DNA of 64,000 nt from Bog-473 sp963726005 (GCA_963726005.1 CAVSAT010000020.1:124001-188000); one strand, 5' to 3'; counted from the first letter of the stretch, positions 25,788 to 34,520 are shown. The notes: generated by a model from the letters alone, not told the origin. A program made the numbers and translations.

Positions 25788-26534
25788 GTGAGCACTGCTC
25801 CGATCACCGCGGAGCCCGAGCGAGCGGCCGGCGCGGACGATGGCCGCTTCAGCGCCGCCGTCGCCGCCGTTTCGGCCGCGTTCGGCGATCCGACCCGACG
25901 CGACATCTTCCTGCACGTGCGCGCCAAGCCCGGAGCCACGGCGACGGAGGTCGCCGCCACGTTCTCGCTGCACCCCAACGTGGCGCGCCACCACCTCCAG
26001 CGCCTGGTCGACGGCGGCTACCTGCGGGTCGAGACCGGACGCAACGCCGCCGGCGCCGGCCGGCCCTCCAAGCGGCATTTCTGCGTGGAGGAGGAGTTGA
26101 AGCTCGGTCTCATGCAGCGCCGGGACGACCTCCTCATGCGTCTGCTCGTCGAGGCGGTGCAGCGGCTCGGGCCCGAAGAGGCGGAACAGATGGCGGCGCA
26201 CGTCGGTGAGGAATACGGCCGCTCGCTCGCCGCGCGGATGACCCCGAGTGAAGGGCAGCGCACGGTCCGGGCCGCCATGCACGTGGTGGCAGAGACCCTC
26301 ACGGCCCACGGCTTCGCCGCCCACGCGGAGGACCGGGGCGAGACCACGGCGGTCGTGGCCGAGCAGTGTCCCTTCGGGGACGCGCACAGCACCAACCCGG
26401 TGCTGTGCGCGGTCGACCGCGGCATGATCAAGGGACTGCTCTCCCAGCTGTGCGGCACCGCGGCGCACCAGGCGCTCCCGGTGATGCTGTCGTCGCGGGC
26501 GCGCGGCGATGACGCCTGCACGGCTTCTGCCTGA
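25788..26534 (+). CDS. SufR-like Fe-S-sensing ArsR/HTH transcriptional regulator
   Basis: A 248-residue regulator. The winged-helix N-terminus spans about residues 25-105: GDPTRRDIFLHVRAKPGATATEVA, then HPNVARHHLQRLVDGGYLRVE as recognition helix and GAGRPSKRHF as wing. The C-terminal half ends with the cysteine set EQCPFGDAHSTNPVLCAVDRGM and SQLCG, the spacing used for Fe-S ligation in SufR-type repressors. It lies 6 bp before a cysteine desulfurase gene and divergent from mrp, so it probably tunes Fe-S assembly. A full suf operon is not in the window. Confidence 0.75.
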   Translation: MSTAPITAEPERAAGADDGRFSAAVAAVSAAFGDPTRRDIFLHVRAKPGATATEVAATFSLHPNVARHHLQRLVDGGYLRVETGRNAAGAGRPSKRHFCVEEELKLGLMQRRDDLLMRLLVEAVQRLGPEEAEQMAAHVGEEYGRSLAARMTPSEGQRTVRAAMHVVAETLTAHGFAAHAEDRGETTAVVAEQCPFGDAHSTNPVLCAVDRGMIKGLLSQLCGTAAHQALPVMLSSRARGDDACTASA

Positions 26535-26540
26535 GCCTCC

Positions 26541-27689
26541 GTGGCTCGCATCTATCTCGACCACGCCAGCACGACACCCGCGCGTCCCGAAGCCCTCGCC
26601 GCGTTGGGCCACTGGGCCGCGCTCCCACCCGGCGATCCCGGCCGTATCCACGAAGAGGGCCGCACCGTCCGCGACGCGCTCGAGACCGCACGGACACAGG
26701 TGGCGGACCTGCTCGGCGTGGTGGCCCGCCAGGTCGTCTTCACCTCGGGGGCGACTGAGGCCATCAACGCTGCTGTCTGGGGTGCGACCCGCGCCGCGCC
26801 GGGCGCGCCGGTGCTGTGCGCCGCCGTGGAGCACTCGGCGGTCCGCGATGCCTCGGCGCGCGCCGCGCCGACCGAGACCATCGGCGTCGACGGCGAAGGT
26901 CGGCTCGACGTCGCGGCCCTCAGGGAGCGCCTGGAGGACCGGCGCGCGTCCCGCCCCGCGCTGGTGCACTGTCAGTGGGGCAACCACGAGGTGGGGACGC
27001 TCCAGCCCGTCCACGAGGTGGTCGGGCTGTGCCACGACGCGGGGGTCGCGGTGCACGTCGACGCCGCGGCCGCCTGCGGCCACGTGCCCACCGACCTGGG
27101 CGCGCTGGAGGCGGACCTGGTCAGTGTCAGTGCCCACAAGCTCGGTGGCGTGCCCGGCGCCGGCGCGCTGATCGTGCGGCGTGGCGGCAGGTTCGAACCG
27201 TTGCTGGTCGGCGGCGAACAGGAACGCGGTCGCCGGGCCGGGCTGGAGCCCATCCCGGCGCTCCTCGCCTTCGGCGCCGCCGCCGCCGCGCTGGCCGGCG
27301 AGGCACACCACGTCATCGAGACCGAGGCCGCGATCGCCCGGCACCAGATCGCCGCGGTCCTCGACGCGGCGCTGCGGGTCGGCGGGGTCGACGTCGTCGG
27401 TCCCACGACCGAGGAGCACCGGCTCCCCCATCTCGCGTGCCTCGGCGTGCACGGTGTCGAGGCGGAGCCCGTGCTGATCGGCCTGGACCGTCTCGGTGTG
27501 GCCGTCCACTCGGGATCGGCCTGCTCGTCGGAGAGCATCGAGCCCTCGCCCGTGCTCGAGGCGATGGGCGTCGACCCGAGCCACTCTCTGCGGGTCAGCG
27601 TGGGCTGGAGCACGACCGACGCGGACTGCGCCGGCTTCGCCGACGCCTTCACCCGGGTCGTCAGCGACCTGGTGGCGCTACGGAGCTGA
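26541..27689 (+). CDS. Cysteine desulfurase (IscS/NifS family, PLP)
   Basis: A 382-residue PLP enzyme that takes sulfur from cysteine for Fe-S clusters or tRNA thiolation. Landmarks: ARIYLDHASTTPARPEAL at the start, FTSGATEAINAAVWG, HVDAAAACGHVP, the PLP-binding lysine in VSAHKLGGVPGAGALIV, and the active cysteine loop HSGSACSSESIEPS near residue 328. It starts with GTG 6 bp after the sufR-like gene. The usual actinobacterial companion mnmA is absent downstream; instead a convergent gene overlaps by 12 bp. Confidence 0.9.
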   Translation: MARIYLDHASTTPARPEALAALGHWAALPPGDPGRIHEEGRTVRDALETARTQVADLLGVVARQVVFTSGATEAINAAVWGATRAAPGAPVLCAAVEHSAVRDASARAAPTETIGVDGEGRLDVAALRERLEDRRASRPALVHCQWGNHEVGTLQPVHEVVGLCHDAGVAVHVDAAAACGHVPTDLGALEADLVSVSAHKLGGVPGAGALIVRRGGRFEPLLVGGEQERGRRAGLEPIPALLAFGAAAAALAGEAHHVIETEAAIARHQIAAVLDAALRVGGVDVVGPTTEEHRLPHLACLGVHGVEAEPVLIGLDRLGVAVHSGSACSSESIEPSPVLEAMGVDPSHSLRVSVGWSTTDADCAGFADAFTRVVSDLVALRS

Positions 27690-28543
27690 CGACCCGGTCG
27701 ACCCGGTGGCCCCGGTCGAGAATGCTGCGGGGACAAGCTCCCCCGTCGCCTTGTAGGCACCCGCGACGAGGGGTGCCACCTGGGGCAGCTCGGCGGCCGG
27801 AGGGCCGTCGGCCAGGAAGTCGTTGAACTGGCGAACGGCCGCCGCGTGGTTGTGGTCCTGGTTCTCGAGAACGAGGCCATAGAACAGATGGCTCTCGTAG
27901 TAGGTGGGCGAGTCTCTGACCGACGTCTCGATCTCGGCGCGCCCGATCTTCACCAAGGCGCTCACGTGCGCCGCTGCTCCGATGTCCCACTGGAGGTAGC
28001 CCGCGTAGGCCAATGCCGCCGGGTTCGACGGGTCCTCGGTGAGCACCTTGTTGTAGAGCTCGAGCGCGGCCTTTGTCTGTCCTTGGTTGTTCAGCGTCTG
28101 CGCCTGATGCAGCTGTTGTGCAATCGTCTGGGCCTGCGAGAGGGTGACGCCGCCCGACGACGACTGGCCGGGCTGCCGGGCTTGGACGAAGTGCACGACG
28201 AGGATGACGGCACCCGTGGCGATGAGCAGGCAGGCCGCGACGATGCCGATGCGCCGCCACAGGGGCAGCGGGGGTCGTTCGGGCCCTCGCGCGGGCTCGC
28301 GTTCCTCGGCCACGGCGGGAGCGGGTTCCAATGTGGCGAGCTCGGCTTCCACCTCGGCCAGCCTCGCCGAGTCCCGCGCCACCAGGACTGCGTAGTCGTC
28401 GCCCGACAGGTCCCCCGCCTCGTGCTCTCGCTCCGCGTCGTCGAGGGAGCGGTGCAGGAAATCGCGCTCGTCGGTCAGGAACCAGCGGTCGTCGCGCGGG
28501 AATGGTCCCGCGCCTCCACCGCCGGCGATCCGCCGACCGTCAC
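27678..28543 (-). CDS. CcmI-like TPR protein of cytochrome c maturation, N-terminal frame broken
   Basis: The downstream, uninterrupted part (GTG 28382 to stop) encodes 234 residues: a charged helix, one membrane helix (IGIVAACLLIATGAVILVVHF), then tetratricopeptide-like repeats (TLNNQGQTKAALELYNKVL). Such proteins present apocytochrome c to the heme ligase. In the same frame, upstream codons also look coding (DDRWFLTDERDFLHRSLDDA) but contain no ATG, GTG or TTG. A GTG at 28543 overlapping the ccmH stop (GTGA) is the natural start. It is in another frame and rejoins if one G is added to the GGG at 28507-28509. Either a real frameshift or a base-calling error; without it the start is 28382. 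Confidence 0.7.
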
Positions 28544-28990
28544 CGCACGGTCTCCTCCGTCCTCAGCGCGTCGAAGGCGCGGCTCCGGCGCCAGAAGACG
28601 ACAGCGACGCCCACCAGCGCGCCAGCGCCCGCGACCAACGGAATGATCCAGATGAGGGGGACTCCGCCAGCGTCGGGCGGCACCAAGAGGATCGTCTGGC
28701 CGTACTCGGACACGAGCACCTGGTCGATGTCGGAGCTGGACCGGCCTTGCGCCACCAGGCTCTCAACCTGGTGCCGCACCGCGATGGCCGTCGTTGCATT
28801 CGACTGGGCCACCGAGACATCGACGCACGACGGGCAGCGCACACCGGCTTCGATGGCGGCGGCGCGCTCGACCTGCTGTCTGGGGTGCGGTGTCGAAGAG
28901 GCCACCGCCCACGGCGAGCGCCACCGCCAGGACGACGAGTGGCAGCGCGACGCGAGCCCACAGCGGCATGCCGGTCGTGCGTTCAGCCAT
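28540..28990 (-). pseudogene. ccmH: CcmH-type cytochrome c biogenesis protein, single-base frameshift
   Basis: CcmH reduces apocytochrome cysteines for heme attachment. The first part, from ATG 28990, encodes a signal anchor (MPLWARVALPLVVLAVALAV). The second part, in another frame, carries the diagnostic AGVRCPSCVDVSVAQSNA with its CxxC, helices DIDQVLVSEYGQTILL, and a C-terminal membrane helix (IWIIPLVAGAGALVGVAVVF). The frames join if one C of the CCCC at 28882-28885 is skipped, giving FDTAPRQQVERAAAIEAG. The start overlaps ccmG by 8 bp. All other ccm genes upstream are intact, so the product is probably still made, or the extra C is a sequencing error. Confidence 0.75.
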
Positions 28991-29558
28991 GGGACGCACG
29001 GGCCTGCTCCGCCTTGGCGGCGGCCAGGAACGAATCGAGGTTCTTCTGGGTCGCGGGCCCCACGAGCGCCGCGGTGACACGGCCCGAGGGATCGATGACA
29101 AAGGTCGTGGGCGGCGCCGTCACCCCATAGCTCTGGGCGATCGCACCGCCGGGGTCGCTCACGGCGGGCCAGAGGTCTCCGTTCGCTCGCTGAAAGGCGC
29201 TGGCCGTGTCGGACGTGTCGTGGAACACGACGCTCACCATGTCTGCGCCGTCCGCCGCATGGGACTGTTCGTAGTGGAAGCGTGACAGGTCGGGCGCCTC
29301 CTCCTGGCACGGAGTGCACCAGCTGGCGAAGAAGTTGATCACGACGTAGTGGCCGCGCAACGAGAGCAACGACACACGCGACCCCGTGCTCAGGTCGGTG
29401 CCGGTGAACTGGGGCGCGGTACGCCCGAGCAGCGGGCTCTGGACGGCGGTGGCCTGCTGGGGCGTCCGGGTGGCCAGAACGACACCGACGACCACGAGGA
29501 CCAGCATGACCGCACCTGCGACCCAACGGGTCGCGTGGCGGCGACGACGAGTGCTCAC
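28983..29558 (-). CDS. ccmG: CcmG/DsbE-type thiol-disulfide oxidoreductase
   Basis: A 191-residue membrane-tethered thioredoxin-fold protein. One N-terminal helix (WVAGAVMLVLVVVGVVLAT) anchors it outside the membrane. The active site is NFFASWCTPCQEEAPDL (WCxxC), the cis-proline lies in GVTAPPTTFVID, and the region before it starts LLGRTAPQFTGTD. It reduces the CxxCH cysteines of apocytochrome c or CcmH. GTG 29558 overlaps the ccmF stop (GTGA), as expected for tightly coupled ccm genes. Confidence 0.88.
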   Translation of the reverse strand: MSTRRRRHATRWVAGAVMLVLVVVGVVLATRTPQQATAVQSPLLGRTAPQFTGTDLSTGSRVSLLSLRGHYVVINFFASWCTPCQEEAPDLSRFHYEQSHAADGADMVSVVFHDTSDTASAFQRANGDLWPAVSDPGGAIAQSYGVTAPPTTFVIDPSGRVTAALVGPATQKNLDSFLAAAKAEQARASHG

Positions 29559-31660
29559 GCCGGCCCGGTGCCGCGGGCAACCAGGGCACCGACGGGCTCA
29601 GGCGCGGCCGCCTCCCGTTCGCGGTGCGTGCCGGGCTGCGCGTCCGTCACGAGCGGCGACGACGCCGAGGCGGGATCCGTGGCCCTCCGCCGTGAGCCGG
29701 GGACGAGGGCCAGCACACCGCCGACTCCGATGAGCAGGCCGCCGGCCCACAGCCACGCGACGAGCGGCTGGATCACCACCCCGATGCCCACCGAGCCCGC
29801 TGGTAGGTTGTTGATCGCCTGATTGCCGGACGTCGAGCCCAGACCGCCGACGACGTCGAAGGTCAGGTAGACGTCGCCGAAGAGACCAGAATCAATGGCT
29901 GGCGTCCCCTCCGCCGAGAGCGCGCTGCCGAAGCTCGTTGTCGCCGGGGCGAACATGCCGCCGTCGACCTTGACCAGTGCCTCGTGCGCCGTGCGCGACG
30001 GCGAGGCGACAGTACGCAGACCCACGAACTCGAAGCGGTGACCGTCGAAGGTCACGACCGTGCCCTGACGCAGAGCGAGCTCCGCCTCGTGGCGGTAGGA
30101 GGTGGCGGCGATCACGCCCATGGCGAGGAGCACAACGCCGAGATGCACGATCATGCCCCCGTTGGCACGCCCCACCAGTCCGCGCCACCAGCCCACATGG
30201 CGTGCGTGCGCGGCCCGCACGGAGAGAACGAGGGCACGCGCGGCGGTCGCGGCAGCCATGGCGCCGAGCCCGAAGCCGATGAGCGTGGGCCCGCCACGCA
30301 GGCCGAAGGCCACGCACAGCACCACCGTGCCGACGCCGATCCAGACCGGGATCACGAGGCGTTGCCACAACACCGCTCCGCTCATCTTGCGCCAGCTGAG
30401 CACGGGGGCCACCGCCATGAGGAACAACAGGGTCAGGGCCGCCGGAATACCGACGGTGTTGAAGAACGGCGCACCGACGCTCACCTGCTGCTGCGTGACC
30501 GCCTCGTAGAGGAGCGGGTAAACGGTGCCGAGCAACACGACGAAGGCAAAGCCGACGAACACCACGTTGTTGAGGAGGAACGCACCCTCGCGGCCGAGCG
30601 GGGCGTCGATCCCTCCCGGTGAGCGGAGCCGGTCGCCGCGCCAAGCGATCAGCCCGAACCCGACGATGACGACCGCGAAGAAGAAGCCGATGAGCAAGGG
30701 TCCGAGGGAGGATTCCGAGAAGGAGTGCACCGAGTTGATCACCCCGGACCGGGTGAGGAACGTGCCGAGGATGGTGAGGGCGAACGTGGCGATGGACAGC
30801 GACAGGTTCCACACCCGCATGAGGCCGCGCCGCTCCTGGACCAGCACCGAGTGCAGGTAGGCCGTCCCGCACAGCCAGGGCAGCAGCGCTGCGTTCTCGA
30901 CCGGGTCCCAGCCCCAGAAACCGCCCCATCCGAGCACCTGGTAGGACCACCAGGCACCCAGCACGATGCCGACGGAGAGGAAGGTGAAGGCGACCAGCGT
31001 CCAGCGACGGCACTCGATCTGCCACCGATCCCCCACCCGGCCTGTGGCCAGCATGCCGATGGCGAAGGCGAAGGGGACGGTGAAGAGGACGAAGCCGACG
31101 TAGAGGAGCGGTGGATGGATCGCCACGAGCGGGTTGTCCTGGAGGAGCGAGTTGGGCCCGAGACCCTGCGTCACGCCCGCGGCGGTGACGAAGGGGTTCG
31201 CCGGCCCGGTCATCAGGCCGAAGAAGAAGGCGGAGACGATGTAGAGGACGAGCGTGGCCCACCGGATCACGGGGTCCCGAGCCAGCCGCCGGTAGCGCCA
31301 CACGAAGACGGTCGAGATCAGCGAGAGGACGAGACCCCACAACAAGATGGATCCGGCCAGGGCGGACCACATCCCCGTGATGGAGTACAGCAGCGGCGTC
31401 ACCGTGCTGTTGTTCTCGGCCACGAACACCAGGGTGAAATCGTGGGTGACGAGCGCGTGCTCCATGGCGCCGGTGGCGAGCAAGGCCCCGACGAGCATGA
31501 CCGGCGCCAGCGTCCTTCCGTCGCGGGGGAACCGGCCCACCGGAATTGTTCCGTCGGCCTGAGGGCGGGTGGCCAATCCGCTGACCATCACGAGGGCACC
31601 GGCGACGCTCGCCACGAAGGCCAGCCAGACCCCGACGGTCCCCAGATTGGCGTCGACCAT
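29555..31660 (-). CDS. ccmF: Cytochrome c heme lyase subunit CcmF
   Basis: A 701-residue polytopic membrane protein of the heme-handling family. The tryptophan-rich WWD heme-binding segment is clear: GWGGFWGWDPVENAALLPWL near residue 245. Conserved external histidines occur in AIHPPLLYVGF and TAYLHSVLVQERRG, and EHALVTHDFTLVFVAENNS is the typical start of the third helix. It ligates heme from holo-CcmE to apocytochrome. ATG 31660 overlaps the ccmE stop by one base. Length is slightly above the common 640-670 because of an extended C-terminal soluble part. Confidence 0.92.
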   Translation of the reverse strand: MVDANLGTVGVWLAFVASVAGALVMVSGLATRPQADGTIPVGRFPRDGRTLAPVMLVGALLATGAMEHALVTHDFTLVFVAENNSTVTPLLYSITGMWSALAGSILLWGLVLSLISTVFVWRYRRLARDPVIRWATLVLYIVSAFFFGLMTGPANPFVTAAGVTQGLGPNSLLQDNPLVAIHPPLLYVGFVLFTVPFAFAIGMLATGRVGDRWQIECRRWTLVAFTFLSVGIVLGAWWSYQVLGWGGFWGWDPVENAALLPWLCGTAYLHSVLVQERRGLMRVWNLSLSIATFALTILGTFLTRSGVINSVHSFSESSLGPLLIGFFFAVVIVGFGLIAWRGDRLRSPGGIDAPLGREGAFLLNNVVFVGFAFVVLLGTVYPLLYEAVTQQQVSVGAPFFNTVGIPAALTLLFLMAVAPVLSWRKMSGAVLWQRLVIPVWIGVGTVVLCVAFGLRGGPTLIGFGLGAMAAATAARALVLSVRAAHARHVGWWRGLVGRANGGMIVHLGVVLLAMGVIAATSYRHEAELALRQGTVVTFDGHRFEFVGLRTVASPSRTAHEALVKVDGGMFAPATTSFGSALSAEGTPAIDSGLFGDVYLTFDVVGGLGSTSGNQAINNLPAGSVGIGVVIQPLVAWLWAGGLLIGVGGVLALVPGSRRRATDPASASSPLVTDAQPGTHREREAAAPEPVGALVARGTGPA

Positions 31661-32178
31661 CAGCAGGCCGGACCGGTCGTCTTCGGCCGCACGCGACCCG
31701 GATATTGGGCGGAGTAGGTCGCGGAGTGCTTCACCAGGATGGAGTTCGACACGAAGTCGGTCGAGGTGCCCGAGGTGAAGTGCCCGACGACGACCACGGG
31801 GATCCGGGCCTGGAACAGCTGGGGAGGGCTCCCCGTGTTCGCGACGCGTACGACGTGAGGTCCCTCGCAGATGTTGAAGTCCGAACCGGTCGAGGTGGAG
31901 CGAATGGTGCCGGGTACGACGGTCCCTTCGAGACGGAAGGTCTGCGTGCCGAGTGACGCCCGGTGTGCGAAGGCCTGGTCGACCGTGTCGAAATAGTTGA
32001 GCGAGCTGCCCAGGCCCTCGACCAACAGGAAGACGAAGGCGACGACGAGGAGCGCGAAGACCGCCAGGACTCGCCTGCTCGCCCGGCGTCTCGGTGGTGG
32101 TGGCACGGCCGGCCCGCGACGGGCGGCGGGCGGCGGCGGGCTGGAGGGCGGGCTGGGCTCGGTGGTCGTGCCCGTCAC
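31660..32178 (-). CDS. ccmE: Cytochrome c maturation heme chaperone CcmE
   Basis: A 172-residue single-pass membrane protein. A Pro-rich cytoplasmic lead is followed by a helix (VLAVFALLVVAFVFLLVEGL) and an outside OB-fold domain. The heme-binding motif near the C-terminus reads LVKHSATYSAQYPGR, so the classical HxxxY with the covalent-heme histidine is kept; some actinobacterial and archaeal CcmE proteins have cysteine there instead. The sequence between anchor and motif diverges strongly from proteobacterial CcmE. It starts with GTG overlapping the ccmC stop (GTGA). Confidence 0.82.
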   Translation of the reverse strand: MTGTTTEPSPPSSPPPPAARRGPAVPPPPRRRASRRVLAVFALLVVAFVFLLVEGLGSSLNYFDTVDQAFAHRASLGTQTFRLEGTVVPGTIRSTSTGSDFNICEGPHVVRVANTGSPPQLFQARIPVVVVGHFTSGTSTDFVSNSILVKHSATYSAQYPGRVRPKTTGPAC

Positions 32179-33128
32179 GACCGCTCGCCGCGCGACGGCC
32201 CGCCCGCCTCGGCGACCGGCGGCTCCGAGGCCCGCAGCGCCCGCTCCCAGCGCCTCCGGCGAAGGAGCAGGCCAACCGCATAGACGAACACGGTTGCCAG
32301 CGCGACGGCGTACCCGGCGTCGACGTAGCTCATCGTGGCGTCACCGCCCTCGCCGGGCCCCTCGGCGCTGCCCCCGACGCCGACGAGTTCGGTGTCCTCG
32401 CTCCAGCGCTCGGCCAGCGAGACCTCGAGCTCCTGGTCGCCCACCGCGTCCTGGAGCACCTCGACCTGGTAGCGCACGCCGAGCAGCCAGACGAAGATCA
32501 ACGAGAAGGCGAGGAACCCCAGACCGAGCGTCCAGAGCATGATCCCGTGCACGTGCAGGTTGAACCCGGGGTCGAGCACGGTGCCACCCTGGTGCAGCGT
32601 CTGCCACCACTGGACCGAGAAGTGCACGATCGGCACGTCGATGGCGACCAGCAGCGCCGCCACGGCGCAGCGGCGCGCCCGGACCGCGGGGTCGGCGGGG
32701 ACGCGCCGAAGCGCGAGGTAGCCGATCTCGAGCAGCAGCAAGAGCGCGGTGGAGGTCAGCCGGGCGTCCCACGTCCACCAGACGCCCCAGGCCGGCCGGC
32801 CCCAGAGCGACCCGGTCACGAGCGTGAGGGCGGAGAAGACGGCGCCGACCTCGACGGCGGAGGCTGCGAGCCGGTCCCAGAAGAACGAGCGCGTGCGGGG
32901 CCAGAGGTACAAGAGGCTGCCGCCCGCGGCGACGCCGCCCGCCCAGTACAGGGCGACGGTCGCGAGCGGCGGGTGGATGTAGAGAAGCCGGGCCAGGTTC
33001 CCCTGGACGACATCGGGCGGCGTGACCCAGAGACCCAACCACACGGTCACGCCCACGGTGACGATGCCGAGGACACCGACGGCATCGAGCCAGCGCGGCC
33101 GGGAGGGCAGGAGCGCCGGCGACCTCAT
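32175..33128 (-). CDS. ccmC: CcmC heme-export protein fused to a CcmD-like C-terminus
   Basis: A 317-residue membrane protein. The first about 230 residues are CcmC: six helices, the WWD segment SLWGRPAWGVWWTWDARLTS, and external histidines in LYIHPPLATVALYWAG and DVPIVHFSVQWWQTLHQG. After an acidic linker (EVSLAERWSEDTELVGVGG) comes an extra helix and basic tail, MSYVDAGYAVALATVFVYAV then LLLRRRRWERAL, which looks exactly like a free CcmD peptide. The two are in one frame without a stop. CcmC and CcmD normally work together to load heme onto CcmE, so the fusion makes sense. ATG 33128 overlaps ccmB. Confidence 0.85.
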   Translation of the reverse strand: MRSPALLPSRPRWLDAVGVLGIVTVGVTVWLGLWVTPPDVVQGNLARLLYIHPPLATVALYWAGGVAAGGSLLYLWPRTRSFFWDRLAASAVEVGAVFSALTLVTGSLWGRPAWGVWWTWDARLTSTALLLLLEIGYLALRRVPADPAVRARRCAVAALLVAIDVPIVHFSVQWWQTLHQGGTVLDPGFNLHVHGIMLWTLGLGFLAFSLIFVWLLGVRYQVEVLQDAVGDQELEVSLAERWSEDTELVGVGGSAEGPGEGGDATMSYVDAGYAVALATVFVYAVGLLLRRRRWERALRASEPPVAEAGGPSRGERS

Positions 33129-33793
33129 GCGGCCTCCTGCAGCGGGCCGTAGAGGACGATACCGACGACGAGGTAGACCACCGCGAACGGGACGAGAATC
33201 TTCAGCCATTGCGTCCCCGAGGAGCCGTTGCCGTTGAGCGCGGCCTCCCACACTTTTGACCCCGCGAGCAGGACCGGAGCGAGCACGGGCAACACGAGCA
33301 GCGGGAGCAGCGTGTCACGCACGCGCAGGCCGGCCGAGAGCGCACCGTAGAGCACGCCGGCGCAGGCCAGGCCCACGGTGGCCAGGAGGCACGCGACGAC
33401 CGCGAGCCACACGACGTGGACGTGCACATCGAAGAGGAAGGTGACGCCGGCCCACAGGACGACCTGGAGCGCGAGGAGCTGGAGTCCCACCGCCGCGGCC
33501 TTGCCCAGGAAGATCCCCGCCGGGTCGATGCCGGAGAGCCGGAGCCCGTCGCGTGTGCCCTCGCCCGACTCGACGGCGACGCTGCGCTGGATCGCCAGCA
33601 CCGTCGAGAACAACAGTGCGACCCAGAAGATCCCGGGCGCGGCGTGGCGCAGCGCAGCCTGGTCGGGCCCGATGGCGAACGCCAGGAGCACGAGGACGAG
33701 AAAGGCGAAGGGGACGACCTGCCAGAGCGCGACGCGCGAACGGGCCTCGATCCGGAGGTCTTTTCCCGCCACCAAGACGGCGTCATGCCACAT
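33125..33793 (-). CDS. ccmB: Heme exporter membrane subunit CcmB
   Basis: A 222-residue ABC-transporter permease with six hydrophobic helices. It is recognised by its family opening KDLRIEARSRVALWQVVPFA, the IFWVALLFSTVLAIQRSVAVE region (helix 2 with the conserved ER-like turn), and the closing helix. With CcmA and CcmC it drives release of holo-CcmE. The start overlaps the ccmA 3' end by 11 bp and the stop overlaps ccmC by 4 bp, so the whole set is translated as a chain. Confidence 0.85.
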   Translation of the reverse strand: MWHDAVLVAGKDLRIEARSRVALWQVVPFAFLVLVLLAFAIGPDQAALRHAAPGIFWVALLFSTVLAIQRSVAVESGEGTRDGLRLSGIDPAGIFLGKAAAVGLQLLALQVVLWAGVTFLFDVHVHVVWLAVVACLLATVGLACAGVLYGALSAGLRVRDTLLPLLVLPVLAPVLLAGSKVWEAALNGNGSSGTQWLKILVPFAVVYLVVGIVLYGPLQEAA

Positions 33794-34514
33794 TGATGGC
33801 TCCCGTGACGCCCGCTGCTTCGTCGGGCCCGGGAGTCGACACCGCGGTCAGGGTGACGCGGCGCCCGCCCGGCTGCTCACCCGTCACCCGGCCGCCCCCC
33901 ATGGAGACGACGCGATCGGCGAGTGGGACCGTGAGCTGAGGCTCGTGCGACGAGAGCAACACCGTGGCCCCTTCCGACACGGCCTCGCCGATCAGATGTC
34001 CGAGGAGTGCGCGCGACGTGGCGTCGAGGCCGGCGTGCGGCTCGTCGAGCAGCCAGAGGGCGGGGCGGCGGGCGAGCAGCGCTCCCAGTGCGACGCGGCG
34101 CCGCTGGCCGGCCGAGAGCCGACCGGCCGGCGTGTTGCGGAGGCGTCCGGTCAGGCCGACGCGCTCGAGGGCCTCGTCCGCTCCAGAGACCGGGAGCCCG
34201 AGGGCCCGCACGGCGAAGTGGACGTTCTCCGCCGCGGTGAGGTCGTCGTAGAGGGGGGCGGCATGACCCAGGAGCCCGACGCATCGGCGCACCGAGGTGT
34301 GGTCCGAGGTGAGGTCGACCCCGAGGACGGTCGCCTCACCCGACGTGACCGGCAAAAGCCCTGCACAGGCGCGCAGGAGGCTGGTCTTGCCTGCGCCGTT
34401 GGCGCCCACGACGACGACGACCTGACCCTGGTCGAGAGATAGATCGACCCCGGCAAGGGCGGGAAAGCGGCCGGCGAGTGCGACGGCGGCGCGGAAGTGG
34501 ACAACAGGGGCCAT
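33783..34514 (-). CDS. ccmA: ABC transporter ATPase CcmA (heme/cytochrome c maturation)
   Basis: A 243-residue ABC ATPase. Walker A is VVGANGAGKTSLLRACAG near residues 34-51, the signature is RLSAGQRRRVALGALL, Walker B is LWLLDEPHAGLD, and the switch histidine is in LLSSHEP. It is the first gene of the ccm operon on the minus strand. The ATG at 34514 is preferred; another in-frame ATG 15 bp upstream lies inside a GC-rich dyad. The opening segment (VVHFRAAVALAGRFPALAGV) is shorter than in proteobacterial CcmA. Confidence 0.85.
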   Translation of the reverse strand: MAPVVHFRAAVALAGRFPALAGVDLSLDQGQVVVVVGANGAGKTSLLRACAGLLPVTSGEATVLGVDLTSDHTSVRRCVGLLGHAAPLYDDLTAAENVHFAVRALGLPVSGADEALERVGLTGRLRNTPAGRLSAGQRRRVALGALLARRPALWLLDEPHAGLDATSRALLGHLIGEAVSEGATVLLSSHEPQLTVPLADRVVSMGGGRVTGEQPGGRRVTLTAVSTPGPDEAAGVTGAINVA

Positions 34515-34520
34515 GGCCTT

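Noticed and set aside
28540..28990. Programmed +1 frameshifting as the explanation for ccmH
   Set aside because: The CCC-C context is suitable, but five other genes in the same zone show one-base errors without such contexts, so a common technical or decay cause is more likely. Kept as an option, not as a claim.
29892..31370. 492-residue alternative frame within ccmF
   Set aside because: Same strand, shifted by one; no hydrophobic pattern, whereas ccmF in the correct frame shows all family motifs.
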